The translations under genes were made by a program, and so were the position numbers. Shown in pieces: positions 45,285-54,155 of a stretch of 64,000 bases of DNA (the stretch's first letter is position 1; each line of letters starts with the position of its first letter). Origin of the DNA: an uncultured Clostridia bacterium. GTDB lineage: Bacteria > Bacillota > Clostridia > UMGS1810. The DNA lies in assembly GCA_934500705.1 (NCBI GenBank), contig CAKSTI010000003.1:62001-126000 (forward strand), given 5' to 3'. Under the pieces are notes generated by a model. The model had not been told where the DNA came from and did no database searches. It saw only the letters and a program-made list of their open reading frames with translations.

Positions 45285-47531
45285 ATGGACAAATGGAAAC
45301 TGACCGCCGCATCGGCGGATATTAAAGGAATGAAAAAACGTGAAGCTCTGTGGACACAGGGCAACGGCTATATGGGCATAAGGGCGTCATTTGACGAGCA
45401 GTACCCGTCATCGGTTCGCAGTACGCTCATAAACGGTGTGTTTGACAGCTCCGCCGATGAGCCGACGGAACTGGTTGCCTTGCCGGACTGCACGAACTTT
45501 GAAATTGAAGTCGGTGGCGAGCATTTTACTATGCTCGCCGGCGGCATCGGTGATTACGGTGCTTCGCTCGATATGAAAACAGGCGAGTTTAAGAGGGAAC
45601 TTGTCTGGAACGGAAATGGCGGAAACAGCGTAAGGCTTGAATTTTTGAGAATGGTATCTGCGGATAACAAGCACATTGTCGCACAGAAGGTGAGAGTAAC
45701 GCTTTTGAGCGATGACGCACAGGTAAAGATTATCACGGGAATTGACGGAAAGGTGACAAACACAGGTGTTCAGCACTTTAACTCGCCAATCAAGCAGGCA
45801 TATGCGGACGGCTCGTGCGGACTTTATGCAAAGACCGTACAGTCGGACGTCACCGTTGCAATCCACTTTGCGCTCAAATGCAGCAAGGAGTGCAGGACGG
45901 CAAATTCAATAGACCGCCGCAGTATTTTTAAAAAGGCGGAGCTAAACCTCAAAAAAGGCGAAACCGTTACGTTTGAAAAAATCACGTCTTACGTAACGTC
46001 ACGTGACTTTGAATACATATCGGCATCGCCGACGGACGAGGTTCTGTACGGTGACGGCAAGAGGTATCTGTGCGATGCGCTGCGGTGCGGTTACGACGCT
46101 TTAAAACGCCGTGACAGTGATGTACGTGCAAAATATTGGGAGGAAAATCTTGCCTGTGTTGACAGCGGAAACGACTTTATCGACAGGGCCGTTGTATTTG
46201 CGCAGTACCACCTCAGCATTATGGCAAGTCCCGATGACAACCGCCTCGGAATAGGGGCAAAGGGACTTAGCGGAATGGGGTATATGGGTCATTCGTTTTG
46301 GGACACGGAACTTTTCCTGTTTCCGTACTACCTGTATACACGTCCGGACACCGCAAGGAGGCTGCTTGAATACCGCTATCGGCTTATAGACGTTGCAAAG
46401 GTAAAGGCAAAAAAGCACGGCTATCTCGGAGCTATGTATCCGTGGGAAAGCGCCTGGATAGATGACGGGGAAGCGTGCCTTGAATACGGCGATTTGGACT
46501 TGGTAACCGGCAAGAGGAGAAAGTTTGAGATGGCGGAAACCGAAATCCACATAACCGCCGGAATTGCATATGCAATATGGCAGTATTATCTTTCTACCGG
46601 CGATGAGGATTTTATGGTAAAGTTCGGCAATGAAATGATTGTGCTCACGGCATTGTTTTTTGCAAGCAGAGCCGAGTTTAAAAACGGAAGGTATGAAATC
46701 TGTGGTGTAATCGGTCCTGATGAGTATAAGGAAAACGTTGACAATAACGCATATACAAATTATATGGCTCACCGCAATCTTAGAATTGCCGACAAAATTC
46801 TTAAAAACTGTCCCAAAGAGCTCCACGATAAAATAGACGCAGAGTACGGGTTTGAGGCCGTTTGCCGTAGAATTTCAGAAGTCCTTGAAGGGCTGTATTT
46901 ACCCAAGGAGGAAAGTGATGGAATAATCTCGCAGTTTGACGGCTGCAAGAACTTAAAACCCATTGACATTGAGCATTATAAAAAGCTCGGCAAGGTGTGT
47001 GCAATATTCGGCGATTACGGCTTTGATGAAATACTCAAAATGCAGGTTTACAAGCAGGCAGACCTGGTTATGCTGTTCTACGTTATGGACGAACTTTTCA
47101 GCATTGACAGTATGCGCCGAAACTTTGAATACTACGAAAAAAGGACAATACACGACTCGTCGCTCAGTCTGTGCATACATTCGCTTGTTGCGGCAAGACT
47201 TAAAATGTACGGTCTGGCGGACGATATGTTCTACCGTTCGTGCTGTGTGGACATCGGCGACAACACCGATAATTCCGACGAGGGAATACACTCGGCGTCC
47301 ATAGGCGGAATATGGCTTGCGCTCGTTATGGGTTACGGCGGAGTCAGGGTAAACGAAAACGGCTTTTTTGTAAACGCCGTTCTGCCGGAGGGCTGGAATA
47401 TGTATTCGTTTTTTATGACGTACAGGAATACGAGATTTAAGTTAACGGTAACAAGGGACGGCTGCACTGCCGAAAGAATATACGGGCAGCCGGTTCCGAT
47501 ATGCGTAAACGGAGAGGAGATAACCGTATGA
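45285..47531 (+). CDS. GH65 family glycoside phosphorylase (first copy)
   Basis: A 748-residue GH65 protein. The (alpha/alpha)6-barrel core carries the general acid Glu480 in I-G-P-D-E-Y-K-E, and the phosphate-site region reads H-D-S-S-L-S and G-I-H-S-A-S, as in inverting phosphorylases rather than hydrolases. The family splits alpha-glucosides such as maltose, trehalose, kojibiose or nigerose with phosphate to beta-glucose 1-phosphate. No signal peptide, so cytoplasmic. The acceptor specificity cannot be read from sequence. Its stop overlaps the permease start (ATGA). Confidence 0.85.
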   Translation: MDKWKLTAASADIKGMKKREALWTQGNGYMGIRASFDEQYPSSVRSTLINGVFDSSADEPTELVALPDCTNFEIEVGGEHFTMLAGGIGDYGASLDMKTGEFKRELVWNGNGGNSVRLEFLRMVSADNKHIVAQKVRVTLLSDDAQVKIITGIDGKVTNTGVQHFNSPIKQAYADGSCGLYAKTVQSDVTVAIHFALKCSKECRTANSIDRRSIFKKAELNLKKGETVTFEKITSYVTSRDFEYISASPTDEVLYGDGKRYLCDALRCGYDALKRRDSDVRAKYWEENLACVDSGNDFIDRAVVFAQYHLSIMASPDDNRLGIGAKGLSGMGYMGHSFWDTELFLFPYYLYTRPDTARRLLEYRYRLIDVAKVKAKKHGYLGAMYPWESAWIDDGEACLEYGDLDLVTGKRRKFEMAETEIHITAGIAYAIWQYYLSTGDEDFMVKFGNEMIVLTALFFASRAEFKNGRYEICGVIGPDEYKENVDNNAYTNYMAHRNLRIADKILKNCPKELHDKIDAEYGFEAVCRRISEVLEGLYLPKEESDGIISQFDGCKNLKPIDIEHYKKLGKVCAIFGDYGFDEILKMQVYKQADLVMLFYVMDELFSIDSMRRNFEYYEKRTIHDSSLSLCIHSLVAARLKMYGLADDMFYRSCCVDIGDNTDNSDEGIHSASIGGIWLALVMGYGGVRVNENGFFVNAVLPEGWNMYSFFMTYRNTRFKLTVTRDGCTAERIYGQPVPICVNGEEITV

Positions 47532-48430
47532 AAAAAGGTGTTAAAAACACTGTCAAAATGAGAAACAACATTGACGCCTGGGTTCTTATGCTGCCTATGG
47601 TAGTGGTTTTGTATCTGTTTGTGTGGCGTTCGACGGTTCTTGGCGGTGTGTGGTCTTTATTCAATATGAAGGCGTACAACATAGGTGACTTTTGCGGACT
47701 TGACAACTACATAAAGGTCTTGGGGCACACGCAGTTTGTACCGATGCTTATAAACACGGTTAAATTCGTATTTTGGTCGCTTGTGATAGGTTATCTGCCG
47801 CCGCTTTTCATTGCCATTATGTTAAACGAAATGGTTCACTTTAAAAACGGCTTTCGGGTACTTATATACATACCGGCGGTAATTCCCGGTATTGCGGCAA
47901 TGCTTATGTGGTACTTTATTTATTACCCCGACCGCACGGGACTTCTCAATATGCTGCTCGGTCAATTCGGTATGAAGCCGTTCGGCTGGCTTAACAATCA
48001 GAACTTTGTAATTATCGGTATAGTCATATATATGTCGTGGAAGGGCTTTGCCGGAACGATGCTTTTGTATATATCGGTATTGCAGGGTGTTTCCGTTGAG
48101 CTGTACGAGGCGGCTCTTATAGACGGAGCCGGCCCGTTTAAAAGGCTGTGGCACGTTACAAGACCTGCTATTGAAGGGCTTTTGCTTTTAAACGTTGTGC
48201 GCCAGATAATAAGCGTTTTTCAAGTACTCAACGAACCGCTTGCTATGACGGGAGGCGGTCCTAACGGAGCGTCTACCACGCTGTCGTATCAGCTTTATCA
48301 ATACGGATTTAACAGCGGAGGAAAGGGCACGGGTCAGGCAATGGCTCTGGGCGTAATAATCTTTTTAATACTCATCACCCTTACGGTATTCTACTTCCGG
48401 CTCAACCGCAAGGTTGAAAGCAGATATTAG
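47528..48430 (+). CDS. Sugar ABC transporter permease (MalF-like)
   Basis: A 300-residue, six-segment permease of the CUT1 group, with the EAA loop Y-E-A-A-L-I-D-G-A-G. It starts at the ATG at 47528, overlapping the GH65 stop, after GGAGAGGAGA. It pairs with the next permease and the binding protein to import an oligosaccharide, probably the GH65 substrate. No ATPase gene is present in the locus. Confidence 0.92.
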   Translation: MKKGVKNTVKMRNNIDAWVLMLPMVVVLYLFVWRSTVLGGVWSLFNMKAYNIGDFCGLDNYIKVLGHTQFVPMLINTVKFVFWSLVIGYLPPLFIAIMLNEMVHFKNGFRVLIYIPAVIPGIAAMLMWYFIYYPDRTGLLNMLLGQFGMKPFGWLNNQNFVIIGIVIYMSWKGFAGTMLLYISVLQGVSVELYEAALIDGAGPFKRLWHVTRPAIEGLLLLNVVRQIISVFQVLNEPLAMTGGGPNGASTTLSYQLYQYGFNSGGKGTGQAMALGVIIFLILITLTVFYFRLNRKVESRY

Positions 48431-48442
48431 GGGGGTGTCGGT

Positions 48443-49354
48443 ATGAAAAAATTCAGTCAAAAGCAAACAGGAATGTTAAGCACTGCCGAGCTTAAAATGG
48501 CAAGTGGAAAAACCATATACTGGATATTTTTTACCTTGCTTTCGATTACGGTGGTAATTTCGGTTACGCCGGCAATATGGACTGTGCTTACGGCATTTAA
48601 GGACACAAAGGAAATATACGAGTCGTTCAGCTTTTTGCCCAAAAACTTTACGCTTGCAAAAGCCGCACAGCGAATAAGCGAGTCGTGGCAGCAACTGCAG
48701 CTCGGCTCGTCAATCATCAACACTGTTGTGCTCTCGCTCGGTCAGCTTGTTTTTAAGCTTGTTTCCTGCGGATTTGGCGGATATGTGCTTTCAAAGCTGA
48801 AACCCAAGGGCTCAAAGCTGATATTTGCGCTTGTCGTATGGACAATGATGATGCCCGGACAGATAAGAATGGTCCCTAATTATATTTCCTATTTGCATTT
48901 TCCGTTTGCGGTGGACGTAGGTACGGGTTTTAATCTTTTGGATACATTTTGGCCAATGTGGCTCGGTGCGGCAGGAGATACATTTGCAGTGCTTTTGTTC
49001 AAAAATGCCTTTGATGGCCTGTCGGATTCATATGTTGAAGCGGCAAAGCTCGACGGGTGCAGCAACTACGGCGTGTTTTTCAGGATAATGCTTCCGCTTG
49101 CGACACCGGTTATCATATACGAGTCAATAAACGTGCTCTCAGGAGCGTGGGCAGACTTCTTTACGCCGCTGCTTGTCCTCGACAAGAACACCGTTGTACC
49201 GCTGGAAATATACAGACTGCGTTCCGACGGAAGTGTGCGTATGAACACATATTTTATGGCACTTGTTTTTTCGAGTGTTCCGCCGTTTCTGATATTTGCC
49301 GTATTCCAAAAGAGGATTGTGGGCGGTATCAATATTGGCGGAGTAAAGGGATAA
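48443..49354 (+). CDS. Sugar ABC transporter permease (MalG-like)
   Basis: A 303-residue, six-segment permease, second half of the CUT1 channel, with EAA loop Y-V-E-A-A-K-L-D-G-C. It starts after a strong GGGGGGTG box 12 bases from the previous stop. The N-terminal 25 residues are cytoplasmic and basic. Confidence 0.92.
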   Translation: MKKFSQKQTGMLSTAELKMASGKTIYWIFFTLLSITVVISVTPAIWTVLTAFKDTKEIYESFSFLPKNFTLAKAAQRISESWQQLQLGSSIINTVVLSLGQLVFKLVSCGFGGYVLSKLKPKGSKLIFALVVWTMMMPGQIRMVPNYISYLHFPFAVDVGTGFNLLDTFWPMWLGAAGDTFAVLLFKNAFDGLSDSYVEAAKLDGCSNYGVFFRIMLPLATPVIIYESINVLSGAWADFFTPLLVLDKNTVVPLEIYRLRSDGSVRMNTYFMALVFSSVPPFLIFAVFQKRIVGGINIGGVKG

Positions 49355-49380
49355 ATTATAAAATAAAGGAGTGTATTGTA

Positions 49381-50790
49381 ATGAAAAAAAGTATTGTAGC
49401 AAGAGGAACTTCCCTGCTGCTTGTTTTCGTTCTTTCTCTCGGCGCTCTTTCCGGCTGCGGAAAAAAGGCGTCGGACAAAGACGATGAGGGCAGGACGGTA
49501 ATTTCGGTCGGTTCCTGGCCTCCCAAGGAGAGCGAGGCGCTCACCGCAATGAACGAAAGAAAAGACAGATTTGAAAAGGCAAATCCCGATGTTAAAATCG
49601 AGCCTGACAACTGGGCATTTGAAAGGCAGACGTTTTATGCCAAGGCGGCGGGCGGACAGCTCCCCACGGTTTATATGGCAGGATTTACCGAAGTGCCGGA
49701 GATAATAAACTCCGAATATGCGGCAGACCTTAGCAAAGTTCTCAAAAAGCGTGGCTATGACGGAATGTTTAACAAAAACATTATGGACATCATAAGCAGC
49801 GACGGCAGGATTATGGCATTCCCCACCACGGCGTATATCCTCGGTCTTGCATACAATGTGGATATGTTTGAGGCGGCAGGACTGATGAATTCGGACGGCA
49901 CGCCCAAACAACCCAAAGATTGGAACGAAGTTATTGACTTTGCGGTTAAAATAAAAAAGGCAACCGGAAAACCCGGCTTTGTTCTGCCTACAACAAGCAA
50001 CAGCGGCGGCTGGATATTCACACCGATAGCGTGGTCGTTTGGCGTTGAGTTTATGAAAAAAGACAAAAGCGGAAAGTGGAAAGCAACATTCGACACTCCG
50101 GAGGCTGCCGAAGCACTTCAATTTGTTAAAGATTTAAAGTGGAAATATGATGTGTTGCCTTCAAACACTCTTATAAACGGTGAGGACTGGTACAAGTCAT
50201 TTGCAGTAGGCGAGGGCGGTATGACAATCACCGCAGGCGACTATACAAGGCGTGTTGTAAAATACGAAATGAAGCCCGAACAGGTTGGCATAATGGCTAT
50301 GCCCTCCGGTCCGAAGCGCCACGTTACACTTCTCGGCGGTGATGTTCTCTGTGTCAGAAATGACGCTACCGATGACCAGATTGACGCCGCAATCCGATGG
50401 ATTGAAACCAAAAACAGCTACAAGCTCACCGACGAGTACAAGACAAACGTTAAAAACTCCATCGCAACGAAACTCAGCGAGGGTCAGCACGTCGGAATTA
50501 AGAGTATGAGTCCGTGGAGCACATCGGCAGAGGCAGTTGCCTGGGAATATGACTATATTGACAAAAACACAAATGCAAATCCCAATCACGTTAAACTTTA
50601 CAATGATTTTGTTGCCAACTGCACGGCTGATATTCAGCCGGAGGAACCTGTTTGCTGTCAGGAACTCTATGCTATTCTTGACGGCTGCATACAGGAAGTG
50701 CTCTCCAACAAAAACGCCGACTGCGCAAAGCTTATGAAAAAAGCGAACAAAGATTTTCAGGCAAACTACCTTGACAATCTGACGTATTAG
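49381..50790 (+). CDS. Sugar ABC transporter substrate-binding lipoprotein
   Basis: A 469-residue solute-binding protein with a lipobox L-S-G-C (lipidated Cys26) after a hydrophobic signal segment, and a CUT1-type extracellular binding fold. Typical length for disaccharide and oligosaccharide binders. The frame is open over 100 codons upstream, but AAAGGAG and the signal peptide set the ATG at 49381. It is followed by a hairpin that probably reduces read-through into the MFS gene. Confidence 0.92.
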   Translation: MKKSIVARGTSLLLVFVLSLGALSGCGKKASDKDDEGRTVISVGSWPPKESEALTAMNERKDRFEKANPDVKIEPDNWAFERQTFYAKAAGGQLPTVYMAGFTEVPEIINSEYAADLSKVLKKRGYDGMFNKNIMDIISSDGRIMAFPTTAYILGLAYNVDMFEAAGLMNSDGTPKQPKDWNEVIDFAVKIKKATGKPGFVLPTTSNSGGWIFTPIAWSFGVEFMKKDKSGKWKATFDTPEAAEALQFVKDLKWKYDVLPSNTLINGEDWYKSFAVGEGGMTITAGDYTRRVVKYEMKPEQVGIMAMPSGPKRHVTLLGGDVLCVRNDATDDQIDAAIRWIETKNSYKLTDEYKTNVKNSIATKLSEGQHVGIKSMSPWSTSAEAVAWEYDYIDKNTNANPNHVKLYNDFVANCTADIQPEEPVCCQELYAILDGCIQEVLSNKNADCAKLMKKANKDFQANYLDNLTY

Positions 50791-50797
50791 AAAATGC

Positions 50798-50843
50798 GCT
50801 CCATTGCAGGCTTTTACATTTACTTGCAATGGAGCTTGCTTTT
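50798..50843 (+). terminator. Hairpin terminator or attenuator after the binding protein
   Basis: An 11-bp perfect stem, GCTCCATTGCA (50798-50808) with TGCAATGGAGC (50825-50835), then TTGCTTTT. It lies 8 bases after the stop and 35 bases before the next start, inside the locus. It probably allows partial read-through and stabilises the upstream mRNA. Confidence 0.65.
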
Positions 50844-50877
50844 GAGTGTAAATAAAACATTAAAGGAAAATAACAAA

Positions 50878-52050
50878 ATGAACGGTAAGAATGCAAGAAT
50901 AATAGGATTTATAACAGTGCTGTCGTATGTGGCAAACTACTTTTTAAGAAATATGCTTTCGGTGCTCACACCGTCAATATTAAATTCAACAAGTTACACC
51001 AAGGAATATCTTGCACTGCTGTCTTCAGTGTATATGATTGCATACGCCGCAGGTCAGTTTTTAAACGGTGTACTCGGTGAAATATTTAAGCCTAAGTCGA
51101 TGGTTTTAACCGGTCTTTTGGCGTCGGGTGCGGCAACAGTTCTCTTTCCGTTTGTGAAACTGAGTGCGTTGCAGGTCGGTTGTTTTTTTGTTTTGGGTTA
51201 CAGCCTTTCGATGTTGCGTGGACCGCTTATGAAAATAATATCCGAGAACACAAAGCCGAACCACGCACGTGTTATCTGCGTTTTCTTTTCATTTTCGAGT
51301 TTTGCCGGGCCGCTCATTGCAAGCCTTATTGCAATGCTGTTTAACTGGCGTGGCTCATTTGTTGCTGCGGGTCTGTGCACGGTTGCGGTCGGTGTGGGAG
51401 CGTATTTGTCGCTTTCTGTTTTGGAAAACAGGGGGATTATCTCATTTAACAGGCTCGAAAAGGTTACGCCTGGGGCATTGCTTGGAGTTTTTAAGATTGA
51501 AAACATCGCTTTTTACCTCATAATTGCCTGCCTGGTGGAGATTGCCGCAGCGTCAATATCGTTTTGGATACCCACTTTTTTGAATGAGTACATTCGTCTT
51601 GACGAGGACAGGTCGAATCTTGTATTTTCGTTTATATCTCTTGTAAGGGCGGTAATTCCGTTTGTTGCGCTTGCGCTGTTCAAACTGATGGGGGAGAGAG
51701 ATGTCCTCATAATAAGGCTGGCATACGGCATTTCATTTGCGGCATTTGTGTGTATGCTCGCTGTTCCGAAGGGCTTTTCGACGGTGGTGATGCTGTTGCT
51801 CGCTCTCGTTATGAACAGCATTGTGTCGGCGCTTTTGTGGAGCATATATATTCCGGGACTCGGAAAAACAGGCAGAGTGTCGAGCATAAACGGAATACTT
51901 GACTGCACGGGATACATTGCCGCAAGTGCCGCCACAACTGCCTTTGCACACGTTGTGACGTCATTCGGCTGGTCGGGTCTGATTGTGTCGTGGAGCGCAA
52001 TACCCGTAATAGGAATTGTTTCATCACTTGGGAGAGGAAAACAAAAATGA
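50878..52050 (+). CDS. MFS transporter
   Basis: A 390-residue, twelve-segment major facilitator with two six-segment halves. The N-terminal part (Y-V-A-N-Y-F-L-R and the loop L-G-E-I-F-K-P-K) recalls the OPA/sugar-phosphate branch, but specificity cannot be called. It lies between the ABC importer and the second GH65, and its stop overlaps the GH65 start, so it should serve the same pathway, either as an alternative importer or as an exporter of the phosphorolysis product. AAAGGAAA sets the ATG at 50878. Confidence 0.82.
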   Translation: MNGKNARIIGFITVLSYVANYFLRNMLSVLTPSILNSTSYTKEYLALLSSVYMIAYAAGQFLNGVLGEIFKPKSMVLTGLLASGAATVLFPFVKLSALQVGCFFVLGYSLSMLRGPLMKIISENTKPNHARVICVFFSFSSFAGPLIASLIAMLFNWRGSFVAAGLCTVAVGVGAYLSLSVLENRGIISFNRLEKVTPGALLGVFKIENIAFYLIIACLVEIAAASISFWIPTFLNEYIRLDEDRSNLVFSFISLVRAVIPFVALALFKLMGERDVLIIRLAYGISFAAFVCMLAVPKGFSTVVMLLLALVMNSIVSALLWSIYIPGLGKTGRVSSINGILDCTGYIAASAATTAFAHVVTSFGWSGLIVSWSAIPVIGIVSSLGRGKQK

Positions 52051-54155
52051 AAGATATATCAATTAAGCAGACAGGATATAACAAGCGGCAAATTCCGCAC
52101 TGCGGAAATAAATTTTTAATCGGCAACGGTTACTTCGGTATCCGTGGAACAATGGAGGAGTACCGCAAGGAGCATATGCCGTGCGTAAATTTGGCCGGAA
52201 TTTATGACAAATGCGGCGACGGCTGGCGTGAGTCGGTAAATGCGCCCAATCCCCTATATACCTTGCTTTCGGTTGACGGCAAAACATTTGCCCTGCCCGA
52301 AAATGAGCCGCAGCGTCACAGCCAAAGTCTTGACATCATAAATGCGGTTCACAAGAGGGAAACCGTGTGGAATACCGACAATGGCACCGTTACCGTGATG
52401 TGTGAACGCTTTGCGAGTATGGCGTGCCGCCGTGCGGTTGGTATGAAATATACCGTCGTTTGCACCTTTGACGCCGAGGTTAAGATTTTAACCGGAATAG
52501 ACGGCGACGTGTGGGACATCAACGGTCCCCACTTTAAGGAGATAATAACCGACACGGACGGCGAGAGCGTTATCGGGATAACGGGAGAAAAGGGAACACG
52601 TGTAACGGTCAGCCAGCACGCCTGCCCGGAGTTTGAGTGCGAAAGCGCAGTCTTTGCGGACGGATTCTCGGTATACAGGACTTTTGAATTTTCGGCAAAG
52701 GCAAACCGTGAGTACACATTTACAAAGACTGCCTTTGTAGGAACGAGCGCAGACAATTTTTCGGCAGATATTGCCACGGACTGCACGGACTATCGAGTGT
52801 TAAAGCAGGAACACATTGACGCCTGGAAAAAGATATGGGATATGTCATACATAGAGATAGACGGCGATGACGAAGCCGAAACGGGACTTAATTATTCAAT
52901 ATATCACTTAAACTGCATTGCCCCGAGGGATATGAAGGACGTATCCATTGCCGCACGTGGACTTTCGGGTCAGGTGTATAAGGGTGCGGTTTTTTGGGAC
53001 ACTGAGATGTTTATGCTTGACTATTATCTGCACACAGAACCTAAGATTGCCAAGACGCTCATAAACTACCGCATAAGTACGCTCAGCGGCGCTGTGGAAA
53101 AGGCAAAACAATACGGCTTTGAAGGCGCATTTTATGCCTGGGAGAGCCAGGAGGGCGGCTTTGACGCCTGCTCGGACTACAACATTGTGGACGTGTTTAC
53201 CAAAAGACCTATGAGAACGTTTTTTAAAGACAAGCAGGTGCACATTTCCGCCGCCGTTGTCTACGCCATAGACAGATATGTGAGCGTAACGGGTGACACT
53301 TCCGTCCTGACCGAGGGCGGAGCGGAGGTAATTTATGAGTGCGCCCTGTTCTACCGTTCGCTCCTGCTCAAATACGCAAACAAGGACTTTTACGAAATTC
53401 ACGACGTTGTAGGACCGGACGAGTACCACGAAAGAGTCAATAACAATGCTTATACAAACGAGATGGCACGCTTTGTATTAAAAACGGCGGCAAAGTATGG
53501 GGAATATATTCCTCAAAATACGGACGAATTTTTGCACCTTGCGCAGCTGATAAGAAAGCCGAATGTGAACAGTGACGGTGTAATTGAGCAGTTCGACGGG
53601 TATTTTGATATGGAGGATTGCAGTATCGACACTGTTCGTTCAAGACTTTTGGACCCCAAGGAATACTGGGGCGGAGCGTACGGCGTTGCGAGCCATACGC
53701 AGGTCATAAAGCAGGCGGACGTGGTTGCAATGCTCTGTATGCTTCCGGATATATTCGATGCCAACATTATGAGGAAAAATCTGGAATACTACGAACCGAG
53801 GACGGAGCACGGTTCATCACTTTCGGCGTGTATGTATTCTCTGCTCTCCTGCTTTACCGGGAACGGAGGCAGAGCGTACCCGTTCTTTATGAAATCCGCA
53901 AATGCGGATTTGACCGAGGGCGGAAAGGAATGGGCAGGTCTTGTCTACATAGGCGGAACTCACCCGGCGTCCGAGGGCGGAGCGTGGAAGGTGGCAGTGC
54001 AGGGCTTTGCCGGAATGAGAATTGAAAACGGCAAAATAATATGCAACCCCGTACTGCCCGAAAAGTGGAAATCAATGAAATTCAAAATAAATCTTCGTGG
54101 CGGCGTTTACTCCGTAAGCGTAACAAAAGATAATTGGAGTGTGGAAAAATTATGA
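52047..54155 (+). CDS. GH65 family glycoside phosphorylase (second copy)
   Basis: A 702-residue GH65 protein, clearly distinct from the first copy. The general acid is Glu459 in V-G-P-D-E-Y-H-E. The phosphate-site region reads E-H-G-S-S-L-S, but the following loop is G-G-T-H-P-A-S-E-G-G-A-W instead of G-I-H-S-A-S-I-G-G-I-W. That difference suggests another subfamily and acceptor. No signal peptide. Starts at ATG 52047 (ATGA overlap) after GGAGAGGAAAA and overlaps pgmB by 4 bases. Confidence 0.85.
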   Translation: MKDISIKQTGYNKRQIPHCGNKFLIGNGYFGIRGTMEEYRKEHMPCVNLAGIYDKCGDGWRESVNAPNPLYTLLSVDGKTFALPENEPQRHSQSLDIINAVHKRETVWNTDNGTVTVMCERFASMACRRAVGMKYTVVCTFDAEVKILTGIDGDVWDINGPHFKEIITDTDGESVIGITGEKGTRVTVSQHACPEFECESAVFADGFSVYRTFEFSAKANREYTFTKTAFVGTSADNFSADIATDCTDYRVLKQEHIDAWKKIWDMSYIEIDGDDEAETGLNYSIYHLNCIAPRDMKDVSIAARGLSGQVYKGAVFWDTEMFMLDYYLHTEPKIAKTLINYRISTLSGAVEKAKQYGFEGAFYAWESQEGGFDACSDYNIVDVFTKRPMRTFFKDKQVHISAAVVYAIDRYVSVTGDTSVLTEGGAEVIYECALFYRSLLLKYANKDFYEIHDVVGPDEYHERVNNNAYTNEMARFVLKTAAKYGEYIPQNTDEFLHLAQLIRKPNVNSDGVIEQFDGYFDMEDCSIDTVRSRLLDPKEYWGGAYGVASHTQVIKQADVVAMLCMLPDIFDANIMRKNLEYYEPRTEHGSSLSACMYSLLSCFTGNGGRAYPFFMKSANADLTEGGKEWAGLVYIGGTHPASEGGAWKVAVQGFAGMRIENGKIICNPVLPEKWKSMKFKINLRGGVYSVSVTKDNWSVEKL

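Noticed and set aside
49057..49380. A 108-codon N-terminal extension of the ABC binding protein
   Set aside because: It overlaps the end of the permease in another frame; the lipoprotein signal and ribosome site place the start at 49381.
49066..50121. A 351-codon open frame on the minus strand across the binding-protein gene
   Set aside because: Shadow of two real plus-strand genes with clear signal peptide and permease motifs; the antisense product has no recognisable domain.
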